Assembly (NCBI RefSeq): GCF_018131105.1
Contig: NZ_JAFCJI010000001.1
Location: forward strand, 558,001 to 622,000
Direction of reading: 5' to 3'
Length of the DNA: 64,000 nucleotides
From: Bradyrhizobium manausense
GTDB taxonomy: Bacteria > Pseudomonadota > Alphaproteobacteria > Rhizobiales > Xanthobacteraceae
The position numbers were made by a program, and so were the translations under genes. Below, one piece after another: positions 53,332 to 61,979 of the stretch (its first letter is position 1; each line of letters starts with the position of its first letter). The notes beneath the pieces are model-generated. The model had not been told where the DNA came from and did not search any database. It was given only the letters and a program-made list of their open reading frames with translations.

Positions 53332-53377
53332 CGAGAAGCGCCGGAAAGGCGCCCGTCGAATATGAGCGGAGGGAACT

Positions 53378-54928
53378 ATGGCTGACGGTAAGAAGCTGTC
53401 GTCGCTGGACGCGTCTTTTCTTTATCTGGAAACGCCGGAGATGCCGATGCATGTCGGCAGCATGGCGATCTTTCGCCTGCCCGACGACTATAAGGGCGAC
53501 TTCTTCGAGGACTTCAAGGCGATGATCGTCTCGCGGCTGCACATCGCGCCGATCCTCAAGGCACGCCTGGAGAAGGCGCCGCTCGACATCGATCATCCGA
53601 CCTGGGTCGAGGACGACCAATTCGACATCGACCGTCACATCTTCCGCGCCAGCCTGCCGGCGCCGCGCGACCGCGCCACACTCGAACGCATCGTCGGCTG
53701 GATGCATGCCAAGCTCCTGAACCGCGCTCGTCCGCTCTGGGAGTTCTACGTGTTCGAGGGCATGAAGGACAACGAGGTCGGCCTCTATTCCAAGATGCAC
53801 CATGCCGCCATCGACGGCGGTGCCGGTGCGGCCCTGACCAACATGATCTACGACATCTCGCCGATCCCGCGAAAGGTCGAGCCGCCGACGGGCGGATCGA
53901 AGCCCGGGCAGGAGCCGCGCGACATCGCGGCGAACCTGCTCGATTCCTATCAGCAGCTCTTCACCCAGCCGCTCGATGCTTCGGCGGCCGCGAAGAATTT
54001 GCAATTGCCGCGGACCGGCAAGAGCGACATCGGTTCGATCCTGTTCGACAACGCGATGTACCAGATCGAGAGCGCGGTGCGCTTCGCGGGCAATATCCCG
54101 ACCATGGTCAAGAGCGTCTCCGACGTGCTCGGGAAGATTTCCGATCCGAAATCGCGCGAAAGCCTCGCCAGCATGGTGTCGCCGCCGACCATGCTCAACA
54201 AGACGATCTCGTCGGAGCGCAGCTTTGCCGGCGTATCGATCTCGCTGTCGCGCTCCAAGGCGCTGGCCAAGCTGGCCGGCGGCAAGCTCAACGACGTGGT
54301 GCTGGCGCTGGCCTCCGGCGTGGTCCGACGCTACCTCCTGCAATACGGCACGCTGCCGGCGAAATCGCTGACCGCCGCCGTGCCGATCTCGTTGCGCGAG
54401 GAGGGCAACACCGAAGCCAATAACCAGGTCTTCGGCATGATCTGCTCGATCGCGACCAACATCGAGGATCCCAAGGCGCGATTGGAGGCCATCATCGCGC
54501 AGTCGACCAAGTCCAAGGAAATGTCGCATCCGCTGCGGGCGCTGATGCCGCAGGTTTCCAATATCTCGATGCTGGGCGCGCCGATCATCGTCCAGATCCT
54601 TGCGCTGCTCTACAGCCGCTCCGACCTCTCGGATGTGCTGCCGCCGGCGGCGAACGTCACCGTCTCCAACGTGCCGGGCCCGCGGCAGACGCTCTATGCC
54701 GCAGGCGCCGAACTGCTGCACATCTTCCCGGTCTCGATCTCGACTCATGGGCAGGCGCTCAACATCACCGTGCAGAGCTACCGCGATCAGCTCGATTTCG
54801 GTTTCATCGTGGGCGCCAACATCATTCCGCATGTGCAGGTGATGTGCGACATGCTGCCGGAGGAGTTTGCGGCGCTCGAAGCGGCCTATGCGCCACCTGC
54901 GACCGACATCAAGGGCGCGGCTGAATAG
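53378..54928 (+). CDS. Wax ester synthase/diacylglycerol acyltransferase (WS/DGAT)
   Basis: This is a 516-residue bifunctional acyltransferase that esterifies fatty alcohols or diacylglycerol with acyl-CoA at the membrane or lipid droplet. The catalytic H-H-A-A-I-D-G motif (H141, H142, D146) is intact, as is the N-terminal L-S-S-L-D-A-S-F-L-Y-L-E-T pattern and the N-V-P-G-P segment near 430. The length is at the upper end of the family. AGGGA sits before the ATG. It lies between a lipase-like and an epoxide-hydrolase gene, which suggests storage-lipid metabolism. Confidence 0.93.
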   Translation: MADGKKLSSLDASFLYLETPEMPMHVGSMAIFRLPDDYKGDFFEDFKAMIVSRLHIAPILKARLEKAPLDIDHPTWVEDDQFDIDRHIFRASLPAPRDRATLERIVGWMHAKLLNRARPLWEFYVFEGMKDNEVGLYSKMHHAAIDGGAGAALTNMIYDISPIPRKVEPPTGGSKPGQEPRDIAANLLDSYQQLFTQPLDASAAAKNLQLPRTGKSDIGSILFDNAMYQIESAVRFAGNIPTMVKSVSDVLGKISDPKSRESLASMVSPPTMLNKTISSERSFAGVSISLSRSKALAKLAGGKLNDVVLALASGVVRRYLLQYGTLPAKSLTAAVPISLREEGNTEANNQVFGMICSIATNIEDPKARLEAIIAQSTKSKEMSHPLRALMPQVSNISMLGAPIIVQILALLYSRSDLSDVLPPAANVTVSNVPGPRQTLYAAGAELLHIFPVSISTHGQALNITVQSYRDQLDFGFIVGANIIPHVQVMCDMLPEEFAALEAAYAPPATDIKGAAE

Positions 54929-54949
54929 GAAGTTGTCAGGATCCTTGCG

Positions 54950-55945
54950 ATGATCGAAATGCCGCCGCTCAAGTTCGCGCAGACGAACGGAATCCGCATG
55001 GGCTATTACGAGGCGGGCCCGGTCACAGACAAACCGCCGGTGGTGCTGTGCCATGGCTGGCCCGAGCTTGCCTTCTCCTGGCGTCACCAGATCAAGGCGC
55101 TGAGCGAGGCCGGTATCCGCGTGATCGCGCCGGACCAGCGCGGCTATGGCGCGACCGAGCGGCCCGAGCCGGTCGAGGCCTATGACATGGAGCAGCTGAC
55201 CGGCGATCTCATTGGGCTGCTCGATCATCTCGGCATCGAGAAGGCAATCTTCGTCGGCCATGATTGGGGAGGCTTCGTCGTCTGGCAGATGCCGTTGCGG
55301 CACCCCGCACGCGTCGCCGGCGTCGTCGGTGTCAACACGCCGCATTGGGACCGCGCGCCGATGGATCCGATTGCGCTGTTCTGCCAGCGGTACGGCGACC
55401 AGATGTATATCGTCCAATTCCAGGACCCCGCGCGCGAGCCGGACAAGATTTTCGGCAGCCGGGTCGAACAGACGTTCGACGCCTTCATGCGCAAGCCGAT
55501 GGCACGGCCGGCGGCGAAATCAGAAGAGCCGCCGATCGCCGGCGTCGGCGCCTCGTCGAAGACGAACCTGGCGTTCCCGCAGATGGTCGCGGCCTATGAT
55601 GCCAAGGTCGATCCGCGCACGCCGATCCTGTCGGCCGATGAGAAGAAGGTATTCGTCGATACCTTTACGAAGACCGGCTTCACCGGTGGCATCAACTGGT
55701 ATCGCAATTTCACCCGCAATTGGGAACGATCGCAGGGACTGGATCACCACATCGCCGTGCCGTCTCTGATGATCATGGCCGAGAACGACGCCGTGCTGCC
55801 GCCGTCGGCGGCCGACGGTATGGAGAGACTGGTGGCTGACCTCGAGAAGTATCTGGTGAAGGACAGCGGCCATTGGACGCAGCAGGAGAAGCCGGAAGAG
55901 GTCAGCGCCGTCTTGATCGAATGGCGTAGAAGGCGGTTTGGTTAG
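54950..55945 (+). CDS. Epoxide hydrolase (alpha/beta fold)
   Basis: This is a 331-residue alpha/beta hydrolase of the soluble epoxide hydrolase class. The nucleophile D105 lies in V-G-H-D-W-G-G and H-G-W-P at 35-38 forms the oxyanion hole. The catalytic His is in S-G-H-W-T-Q near residue 308. Cap-domain tyrosines (for example in N-W-Y-R-N-F) could open the epoxide. It precedes the CYP102-type fusion by 31 bases; a P450 that epoxidises fatty acids followed by ring opening would make sense, but haloalkane dehalogenase-like activity cannot be excluded. Confidence 0.88.
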   Translation: MIEMPPLKFAQTNGIRMGYYEAGPVTDKPPVVLCHGWPELAFSWRHQIKALSEAGIRVIAPDQRGYGATERPEPVEAYDMEQLTGDLIGLLDHLGIEKAIFVGHDWGGFVVWQMPLRHPARVAGVVGVNTPHWDRAPMDPIALFCQRYGDQMYIVQFQDPAREPDKIFGSRVEQTFDAFMRKPMARPAAKSEEPPIAGVGASSKTNLAFPQMVAAYDAKVDPRTPILSADEKKVFVDTFTKTGFTGGINWYRNFTRNWERSQGLDHHIAVPSLMIMAENDAVLPPSAADGMERLVADLEKYLVKDSGHWTQQEKPEEVSAVLIEWRRRRFG

Positions 55946-55947
55946 CT

Positions 55948-55979
55948 CGTCATTGCGAGCGGGGGGAAGCGTAGCAATG
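55948..55979. repeat. Remnant of palindromic repeat R1 containing a start codon
   Basis: CGTCATTGCGAGC at 55948-55960 is the R1 left end, and AGCAATG at 55973-55979 matches the R1 right end (CGCAATGACG), with the middle lost and replaced by a G-rich stretch. That G-rich stretch and the terminal ATG appear to provide the ribosome site and start of the downstream P450-reductase gene. Confidence 0.6.
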
Positions 55980-58900
55980 TCATCGAAGAACCGTCTGGAC
56001 CCGATTCCGCAGCCGCCGACCAAGCCGGTGGTCGGCAACATGCTGTCGCTGGACTCGGCTGCGCCGGTGCAGCACCTGACGCGGCTTGCCAAGGAGCTGG
56101 GCCCGATCTTCTGGCTCGACATGATGGGCTCGCCGATCGTCGTCGTTTCCGGCCATGATCTTGTCGACGAGCTCTCTGACGAAAAACGCTTCGACAAGAC
56201 GGTGCGCGGCGCGTTGCGGCGCGTGCGCGCGGTCGGCGGTGACGGGCTGTTCACGGCAGACACCAGGGAGCCGAACTGGAGCAAGGCGCACAACATCCTG
56301 CTCCAGCCCTTCGGCAACCGGGCCATGCAGTCGTATCACCCGAGCATGGTCGATATCGCCGAGCAGCTCGTTCACAAATGGGAGCGGCTGAACGCCGACG
56401 ACGAGATTGACGTCGTCCATGATATGACCGCGCTGACGCTGGACACGATCGGCCTGTGCGGCTTCGAATACCGCTTCAACTCGTTCTACCGGCGCGATTA
56501 CCACCCCTTCGTCGAGTCGCTGGTGCGCTCGCTCGAAACCATCATGATGACGCGCGGCCTGCCGTTCGAGCAGCTCTGGATGCAGAAGCGGCGGAAGACG
56601 CTGGGCGAAGACGTCGCCTTCATGAACAAGATGGTCGACGAGATCATCGCCGAACGGCGCAAGAGCGCCGAGGGCATCGACGACAAGAAGGACATGCTGG
56701 CCGCGATGATGACCGGCGTCGACCGCTCGACCGGCGAGCAGCTCGACGACGTCAACATCCGCTACCAGATCAACACCTTCCTGATCGCGGGCCACGAAAC
56801 CACCAGCGGCCTGTTGTCCTACACGCTCTATGCGCTGCTCAAGCATCCGGACATTCTCAAGAAGGCCTATGACGAGGTCGATCGCGTCTTCGGCCCCGAC
56901 GTCAATGTAAAGCCGACGTACCAGCAGGTCACGCAGCTCACCTACATCACGCAGATCCTGAAAGAGGCGCTGCGGCTGTGGCCGCCGGCGCCGGCCTACG
57001 GTATCTCGCCGCTCAAGGACGAGACCCTCGGCGGCGGCAAATACAAGCTCAGGAAGGGCACCTTCACCACGATCCTGGTGACGGCGCTGCACCGCGATCC
57101 CAGCGTTTGGGGACCCAACCCTGATGCCTTCGACCCCGAGAATTTCAGCAAAGAGGCCGAAGCCAAACGGCCGGTCAATGCCTGGAAGCCATTCGGCAAT
57201 GGCCAGCGCGCCTGCATTGGCCGCGGTTTCGCCATGCACGAGGCGGCGCTTGCGCTCGGCATGATCCTCCAGCGTTTCAAGCTGATCGACCATCAGCGCT
57301 ACCAGATGCATCTGAAGGAAACGCTGACGATGAAGCCGGAAGGCTTCAAGATCAAGGTGCGGGCGCGTGTCGATCGCGAGCGCGGTGCCTATGGCGGGCC
57401 GGTTGCGGCGGCGGTCTCTGCGCCGAGGGCGCCACGTCAGCCGACCACGCGGCCCGGCCATAACACGCCGATGCTGGTCCTTTACGGCTCGAACCTCGGC
57501 ACCGCCGAGGAGCTCGCGACGCGCATGGCCGACCTCGCCGAGATCAACGGCTTTGCCGTACATCTCGGGCCGCTCGACGACTACGTCGGCAAGCTGCCGC
57601 AACAAGGTGGCGTGCTGATCATTTGCGCGTCCTACAACGGCGCGCCGCCTGACAATGCGACGCAATTCGTCAAATGGCTCGGCGGCGATCTGCCGAAGGA
57701 CGCCTTTGCCAACGTCCGCTACGCCGTGTTTGGCTGCGGAAACAGCGACTGGGCCGCCACCTATCAATCGGTGCCGCGCTTCATCGACGAGCAGATGTCG
57801 AAGCATGGCGCCCGCGCAGTCTATCCGCGCGGTGAAGGCGATGCGCGCAGCGATCTCGACGGCCAGTTCCAGAAATGGTTTCCGGCGGCCGCCCAGGTCG
57901 CGACCAAGGAATTCGGCATCGACTGGAATTTCACGCGCACCGCCGAGGACGACCCGCTCTATGCGATCGAGCCTGTCGCGGTGACCGCCGTCAACACCAT
58001 CGTCGCCCAGGGCGGTGCCATCGCGATGAAGGTGCTGGCCAATGACGAGCTCCAGAACAGGTCCGGCGCCAATCCGTCGGAGCGCTCGACGCGCCATATC
58101 GAGGTGCAGCTCCCGGCCAATCTCAACTACCGCGTCGGCGATCATCTAAGCGTCGTCCCGCGGAACGATCCGGCGTTGGTGGACTCTGTCGCCCGCCGGT
58201 TCGGTTTCCTGCCCGCCGACCAGATCAGGCTTCAGGTTGCCGAAGGTCGGCGCGCGCAATTACCGGTCGGCAGTGCCGTATCGGTCGGACGTCTGCTTAG
58301 CGAGTTCGTCGAGTTGCAGCAGGTGGCGACACGGAAGCAGATCCAGACCATGGCCGAGCACACCCGTTGCCCGGTCACCAAGCCGAAGCTGCTGTCCTAT
58401 GTTGGCGAGGAGCCTGAAACGCTGGAGCGTTACCGCTCCGAGATTCTGGCCAGGCGCAAATCGGTATTCGATCTGCTGCTCGAATATCCCGCCTGCGAAC
58501 TGCCGTTCCACGCCTATCTGGAAATGCTCTCACTGCTCGCGCCGCGCTACTACTCGATCTCGTCGTCGCCGTCGGTGGATCAGACGCGTTGCAGCGTTAC
58601 GGTCGGTGTCGTCGAAGGACCGGCCGCTTCGGGGCGCGGCACCTACAGGGGCATCTGCTCGAATTACCTCGCCAACCGGCGTGCGGGCGATACGGTCTAC
58701 GCGACGGTGCGCGAGACCAAGGCCGGCTTCCGGCTCCCGGACGATGCATCCGTGCCGATCGTCATGATCGGCCCGGGCACGGGGCTCGCGCCGTTCCGCG
58801 GCTTCCTCCAGGAGCGCGCAGCGCGCAAGGCGAAGGGTGCCAGCCTCGGACCGTCCATGCTGTTTTTCGGCTGCCGCCATCCCGATCAGGATTTTCTCTA

Positions 58901-59213
58901 CGCGGACGAACTGAGGTTGCTTGCCGCTGGTGGCATCACCGAGCTCTTCACCGCGTTCTCGCGCGCCGATGGTCCCAAGACCTACGTCCAGCACGTTCTC
59001 GCCGCGCAGAAAGACAAGGTCTGGCCGCTGATCGAGCAGGGCGCGATCATTTATGTCTGCGGCGACGGCAGCAAAATGGAGCCCGACGTGAAGGCGGCGC
59101 TCGTTTCGATCTACCGCGAGAAAAGCGGCAGCGGTGCGGCTGCGGGTGCGCGCTGGATCGACGAGATGGGTGCGAAGAACCGCTATGTGTTGGACGTCTG
59201 GGCGGGAGGGTGA
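55977..59213 (+). CDS. Self-sufficient CYP102-type P450-reductase fusion
   Basis: This is a 1078-residue fusion like P450 BM3: a heme domain (1-465), a Pro/Ala-rich linker (466-497), an FMN flavodoxin domain (498-640) and an FAD/NADPH domain (about 700-1078). A-G-H-E-T-T-S at 271-277, the E-x-x-R at 330-333 and the heme loop F-G-N-G-Q-R-A-C-I-G with C413 are intact, as are R-Y-Y-S-I-S-S-S (FAD) and G-P-G-T-G-L-A-P-F (NADPH). It hydroxylates medium or long acyl chains in relatives. BM3 Phe87 is kept (F92), but BM3 Arg47 and Tyr51 align with S52 and V56, so fatty-acid carboxylate anchoring should differ. Confidence 0.95.
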   Translation: MSSKNRLDPIPQPPTKPVVGNMLSLDSAAPVQHLTRLAKELGPIFWLDMMGSPIVVVSGHDLVDELSDEKRFDKTVRGALRRVRAVGGDGLFTADTREPNWSKAHNILLQPFGNRAMQSYHPSMVDIAEQLVHKWERLNADDEIDVVHDMTALTLDTIGLCGFEYRFNSFYRRDYHPFVESLVRSLETIMMTRGLPFEQLWMQKRRKTLGEDVAFMNKMVDEIIAERRKSAEGIDDKKDMLAAMMTGVDRSTGEQLDDVNIRYQINTFLIAGHETTSGLLSYTLYALLKHPDILKKAYDEVDRVFGPDVNVKPTYQQVTQLTYITQILKEALRLWPPAPAYGISPLKDETLGGGKYKLRKGTFTTILVTALHRDPSVWGPNPDAFDPENFSKEAEAKRPVNAWKPFGNGQRACIGRGFAMHEAALALGMILQRFKLIDHQRYQMHLKETLTMKPEGFKIKVRARVDRERGAYGGPVAAAVSAPRAPRQPTTRPGHNTPMLVLYGSNLGTAEELATRMADLAEINGFAVHLGPLDDYVGKLPQQGGVLIICASYNGAPPDNATQFVKWLGGDLPKDAFANVRYAVFGCGNSDWAATYQSVPRFIDEQMSKHGARAVYPRGEGDARSDLDGQFQKWFPAAAQVATKEFGIDWNFTRTAEDDPLYAIEPVAVTAVNTIVAQGGAIAMKVLANDELQNRSGANPSERSTRHIEVQLPANLNYRVGDHLSVVPRNDPALVDSVARRFGFLPADQIRLQVAEGRRAQLPVGSAVSVGRLLSEFVELQQVATRKQIQTMAEHTRCPVTKPKLLSYVGEEPETLERYRSEILARRKSVFDLLLEYPACELPFHAYLEMLSLLAPRYYSISSSPSVDQTRCSVTVGVVEGPAASGRGTYRGICSNYLANRRAGDTVYATVRETKAGFRLPDDASVPIVMIGPGTGLAPFRGFLQERAARKAKGASLGPSMLFFGCRHPDQDFLYADELRLLAAGGITELFTAFSRADGPKTYVQHVLAAQKDKVWPLIEQGAIIYVCGDGSKMEPDVKAALVSIYREKSGSGAAAGARWIDEMGAKNRYVLDVWAGG

Positions 59214-59243
59214 TTGTTCGTCCGATCGTGCTAAAGCTCTCGC

Positions 59244-59918
59244 ATGATTCCCTGGGAAAAGATCGATACCGCGAAAATCCCCGGTTCCGATGAGGAGCTC
59301 CGCCTGATGCGGCGGGGCAAGGAGTTTTCGATCAAGCTCGGCACCAACGAGCTGATGAACAACCGCCTGTCGGGCTCCGAAGCCGCGCTCGCAACGCTTG
59401 CGGCGAAGCAGATCGAGAAGGTCGCAAAACCCGCCATTTTGATCGGTGGCCTCGGCATGGGCTTTACGCTGCGTGCGGCACTTGCCGTGCTCGGAAGCAA
59501 GGCAAAGATCGTGGTCGCCGAACTGGTGCCGGCGGTCGTCGGCTGGGCGCGAGGTCCGATGGCGGAAGTCTTCGGCGACAGTGTCGATGATGTCAGGGTG
59601 AGCATCCGGGAGACCGATGTCGGCGAGATCATCCGGGCGAAGGGCTCGGCGTTCGACGCCATTCTGCTCGACGTCGACAACGGGCCGGAAGGACTGACCC
59701 GAAAGGGCAATGACGCGCTCTACAGTGCGAGCGGATTGACGGCGGCGAAGGCCGCGCTACGGCCCGGCGGCGTGCTCGCTGTCTGGTCGTCGGGACCCAA
59801 CCCCGCCTTCACCAAGCGTCTCGGCCGAGCCGGCTTCGAGGTCAACGAGGTCAATGTGCGCGCCACCGGCAGAGGTGGCGGCGCGCGCCACGTGATCTGG
59901 ATCGCGAAGAAAAGCTAG
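59244..59918 (+). CDS. Spermidine-synthase-like methyltransferase-fold protein
   Basis: This is a 224-residue Rossmann-like protein. G-G-L-G-M-G near residue 69 and V-A-E-L-V-P after it fit the nucleotide motif of spermidine synthases, and D-A-I-L-L-D-V-D-N-G-P-E lies near 137-148. It is shorter than true spermidine synthases (about 290) and lacks the N-terminal beta domain, so polyamine synthesis is unlikely to be its role. It starts 30 bases after the CYP102 gene and its stop overlaps the convergent SnoaL-like gene by four bases. Confidence 0.75.
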   Translation: MIPWEKIDTAKIPGSDEELRLMRRGKEFSIKLGTNELMNNRLSGSEAALATLAAKQIEKVAKPAILIGGLGMGFTLRAALAVLGSKAKIVVAELVPAVVGWARGPMAEVFGDSVDDVRVSIRETDVGEIIRAKGSAFDAILLDVDNGPEGLTRKGNDALYSASGLTAAKAALRPGGVLAVWSSGPNPAFTKRLGRAGFEVNEVNVRATGRGGGARHVIWIAKKS

Positions 59919-60379
59919 AACATCGTGTTGTTGTTCGCCGGATTCTCCGGGATCGGCTGAACCACGTCCCAATGTTCGACGATCTTGCCGTTCTCCAGCC
60001 TGAAGATGTCGACGATCGCATTACCCTTGGTGCCGGGCTCACGAACCGCGTTGACGTGCAGGATGACATAGTCGCCGTCCACGAACGAGCGCTTGATCTC
60101 GCTGTGCGAGTTCGGAAATTTCTCGCGCAGGAAGCCGATGAACTTTCGGAAGCCTTCCGGCCCGTCGGCAGCGTTCGGGTTGTGCTGGACATAACGGTCG
60201 CCGACATAAGCGAGGGCCGCATCGACGTCCTTTTGATTGAGGCCCCTCTCGTAGAAGGCCAACACCGCTTTGCGATTGGCCTCCTCCTGCGGGCTGCCGG
60301 CCATCGCAGCGCCACTGGCTAGTGACAGCATGAGAGCCGAAGCGGCGGCCATTGCCGCCGACCGAACCATGAGATGCAT
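59915..60379 (-). CDS. SnoaL-like (NTF2-fold) secreted protein
   Basis: This is a 154-residue protein with a signal peptide (hydrophobic 8-27, cut near A-M-A-G) and an NTF2-like fold with Y-V-G-D-R-Y-V-Q-H-N-P and F-R-L-E-N-G-K-I-V-E-H-W-D-V-V-Q-P, the polyketide-cyclase/SnoaL pattern. The export signal is usual for this subgroup, whose reaction is unknown. GGAG stands before its ATG, and a perfect 14-base palindrome lies in the leader. It is monocistronic. Confidence 0.85.
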   Translation of the reverse strand: MHLMVRSAAMAAASALMLSLASGAAMAGSPQEEANRKAVLAFYERGLNQKDVDAALAYVGDRYVQHNPNAADGPEGFRKFIGFLREKFPNSHSEIKRSFVDGDYVILHVNAVREPGTKGNAIVDIFRLENGKIVEHWDVVQPIPENPANNNTMF

Positions 60380-60390
60380 GTGAGCTCCAG

Positions 60391-60404
60391 GAGGCCGCGG
60401 CCTC
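60391..60404. promoter_or_regulatory. Perfect 14-base palindrome in the SnoaL-like gene leader
   Basis: GAGGCCGCGGCCTC is a gapless palindrome 11 bases upstream of the SnoaL-like start. A second, imperfect inverted pair (GACGGT at 60448-60453, ACCGTC at 60463-60468) lies further up. They may be regulator sites or an RNA hairpin at the ribosome site. No factor can be named. Confidence 0.4.
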
Positions 60405-60507
60405 TGTCTTTGCGATTGAGGAGGCTTCTATAGCTCTCGAGCGGTCCGACGGTAAGAGAGTAACCGTCAGCTCACATGGTCACCGCTGAGACACCGGCAG
60501 CTCTAGT

Positions 60508-61434
60508 CTACGCCGCTCTCGCGACCGCCCCATGCGCGTGCTTGTCGATGGCGTCGATGATCTCGGGCCAGAACCGCGCGGGCAGCGCATGACCCATGCC
60601 GTCGATCATCAAGAGTTTGGCGCCCGGAATCGAGGCTGCGGTGTCCTTGCCGCCTTCCGGGCGCACCAGTGGATCGACGGTGCCGTGGATCACGAGCGAC
60701 GGTGTCTTGACGGCGTGCAGGCGCTCCTTGCGGCTGCCTGAGGCGAGCACGGCGCGTAGCTGGCGGCCGACGCCGGCCGGATTGAGCCCGCGCGCAAACG
60801 TGCGCTCGGCGCGGCCAGGATCGAGTGCTTCTTCTTCAGGAAAAGAGCCCGCGCGCAGCACGATCCAGTTCCGGCAGAAGCGCGCGATGTACTCTTCCTT
60901 GCTGCGCGGCGGTGGCGCCATCAGCACCGCGGTTGCGTCCCGGCTCGGCGGTGGCAGGCGCGGATTGCCTGTCGTCGACATGATCGAGGTCAGCGAGCGC
61001 ACGCGCTGCGGAAAGGACAGGGTTACCTCCTGCGCAATCATGCCGCCCATGGACGCGCCGACGAGGTGCGCGGACTTGATGCCAAGCGCGTCCATCAGGC
61101 CGACCGTGTCTTTCGCCATGTCGATCAGCTTGTAGGTGGCCGCAACCGGGATCTTCAGGAACCGTAGTTTCAACAGCTCCAGCGGCGTCAGCCGCGCGCC
61201 GCCGGTCAGATGGCTGGATTTGCCAATGTCGCGATTGTCGAAGCGGATCACGCGAAAGCCGCGCGCGGCGAGCTGCTCGCAGAACTCATCGTCCCAGTGG
61301 ATCATCTGCGCCGCGAGCCCCATGATCAGCAGCAGCGGCTCGGCATTGTCGTTGCCGAAAATCTCGTAGCAGATGTCGATACCGTTGGCGCGGATGGTCT
61401 GGGGCGGCAGATGGGTGGAAGCGTTCACCGACAT
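60508..61434 (-). CDS. Alpha/beta hydrolase
   Basis: This is a 308-residue alpha/beta hydrolase. The nucleophile serine is in G-A-S-M-G-G-M, the acid in H-G-T-V-D-P-L-V and the histidine in G-M-G-H-A-L-P; I-M-G-L-A-A-Q-M-I-H-W-D near residue 36 is the oxyanion side. It resembles aclacinomycin methylesterase (RdmC)-like and other ester hydrolases. The ATG at 61434 follows AAGGGA. It is divergent from the PHA synthase genes and is possibly a lipid or polyester esterase, which is inference from place only. Confidence 0.87.
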   Translation of the reverse strand: MSVNASTHLPPQTIRANGIDICYEIFGNDNAEPLLLIMGLAAQMIHWDDEFCEQLAARGFRVIRFDNRDIGKSSHLTGGARLTPLELLKLRFLKIPVAATYKLIDMAKDTVGLMDALGIKSAHLVGASMGGMIAQEVTLSFPQRVRSLTSIMSTTGNPRLPPPSRDATAVLMAPPPRSKEEYIARFCRNWIVLRAGSFPEEEALDPGRAERTFARGLNPAGVGRQLRAVLASGSRKERLHAVKTPSLVIHGTVDPLVRPEGGKDTAASIPGAKLLMIDGMGHALPARFWPEIIDAIDKHAHGAVARAA

Positions 61435-61598
61435 GTTCCCTTGCTGGCAGGTCGGAATTGTATCGCATGGTTTGCCGTCACAAAGAAGCCGTGCGTGCGA
61501 CATCGGGCTGTCGCTTAGCCGTTGACCGCCTCGTCGCAACGGTGTGGTATGGCGGCAAAAGAAGGGCGCAAGAAGCCCTCGTGACCAGGAGGACGCCG

Positions 61599-61979
61599 AT
61601 GACCGACAAGATCACCGACCCTGTCGCCCTGTGGCAGAAGATGGTTGGCGAGATGGAAAAGGGCTTCAACTCGTTCGCCACCAAGGCGATGGAGACGCCC
61701 GAATTCTCGCAGGCCATGAATCGGGCCGGCGGCGCTGCTGCGGGTGCTCAGAAGCAGTTCGGCGATCTCATGGAGAAATATCTTCTCTCGATGAACTTGC
61801 CGAGCCGCGAACAGATGACCGGCATCGCCGAGCGCCTGCAAGCCATCGAGGGACAGATCGGCGAGATCAGATCCATGCTGAACCAGATGTCGGCGGCGTC
61901 AGGCGGGTCGCCGATCGATGCGGCACCGCGGCCGCCGCGCACCAAACGTCCGCCATCCGAAGGCGGAGGGCCAAAATGA
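61599..61979 (+). CDS. phaE: Small PhaE-like subunit of a class III PHA synthase
   Basis: This is a 126-residue protein. The N-terminus is amphipathic (L-W-Q-K-M-V-G-E-M-E-K-G-F-N-S-F-A), and residues about 55-95 can form a coiled coil (A-E-R-L-Q-A-I-E-G-Q-I-G-E-I-R-S-M). The tail is rich in Pro, Lys and Ser. It is far shorter than classical PhaE (about 350). The call rests on its coupling to the PhaC-like gene (ATGA overlap) and on the M-x-L-P-S-R-E-Q motif (M-N-L-P-S-R-E-Q) shared with PhaE. AGGAGGA precedes the ATG at 61599. Confidence 0.65.
   Translation: MTDKITDPVALWQKMVGEMEKGFNSFATKAMETPEFSQAMNRAGGAAAGAQKQFGDLMEKYLLSMNLPSREQMTGIAERLQAIEGQIGEIRSMLNQMSAASGGSPIDAAPRPPRTKRPPSEGGGPK

Noticed and set aside
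55980..58145. Long antisense frame of about 720 codons over the CYP102 fusion
   Set aside because: The sense strand encodes an unmistakable P450-reductase; the antisense product has shadow-like composition and no motifs.
59244..59918. True spermidine synthase
   Set aside because: It is about 70 residues short and lacks the N-terminal beta domain, and no polyamine genes are adjacent.
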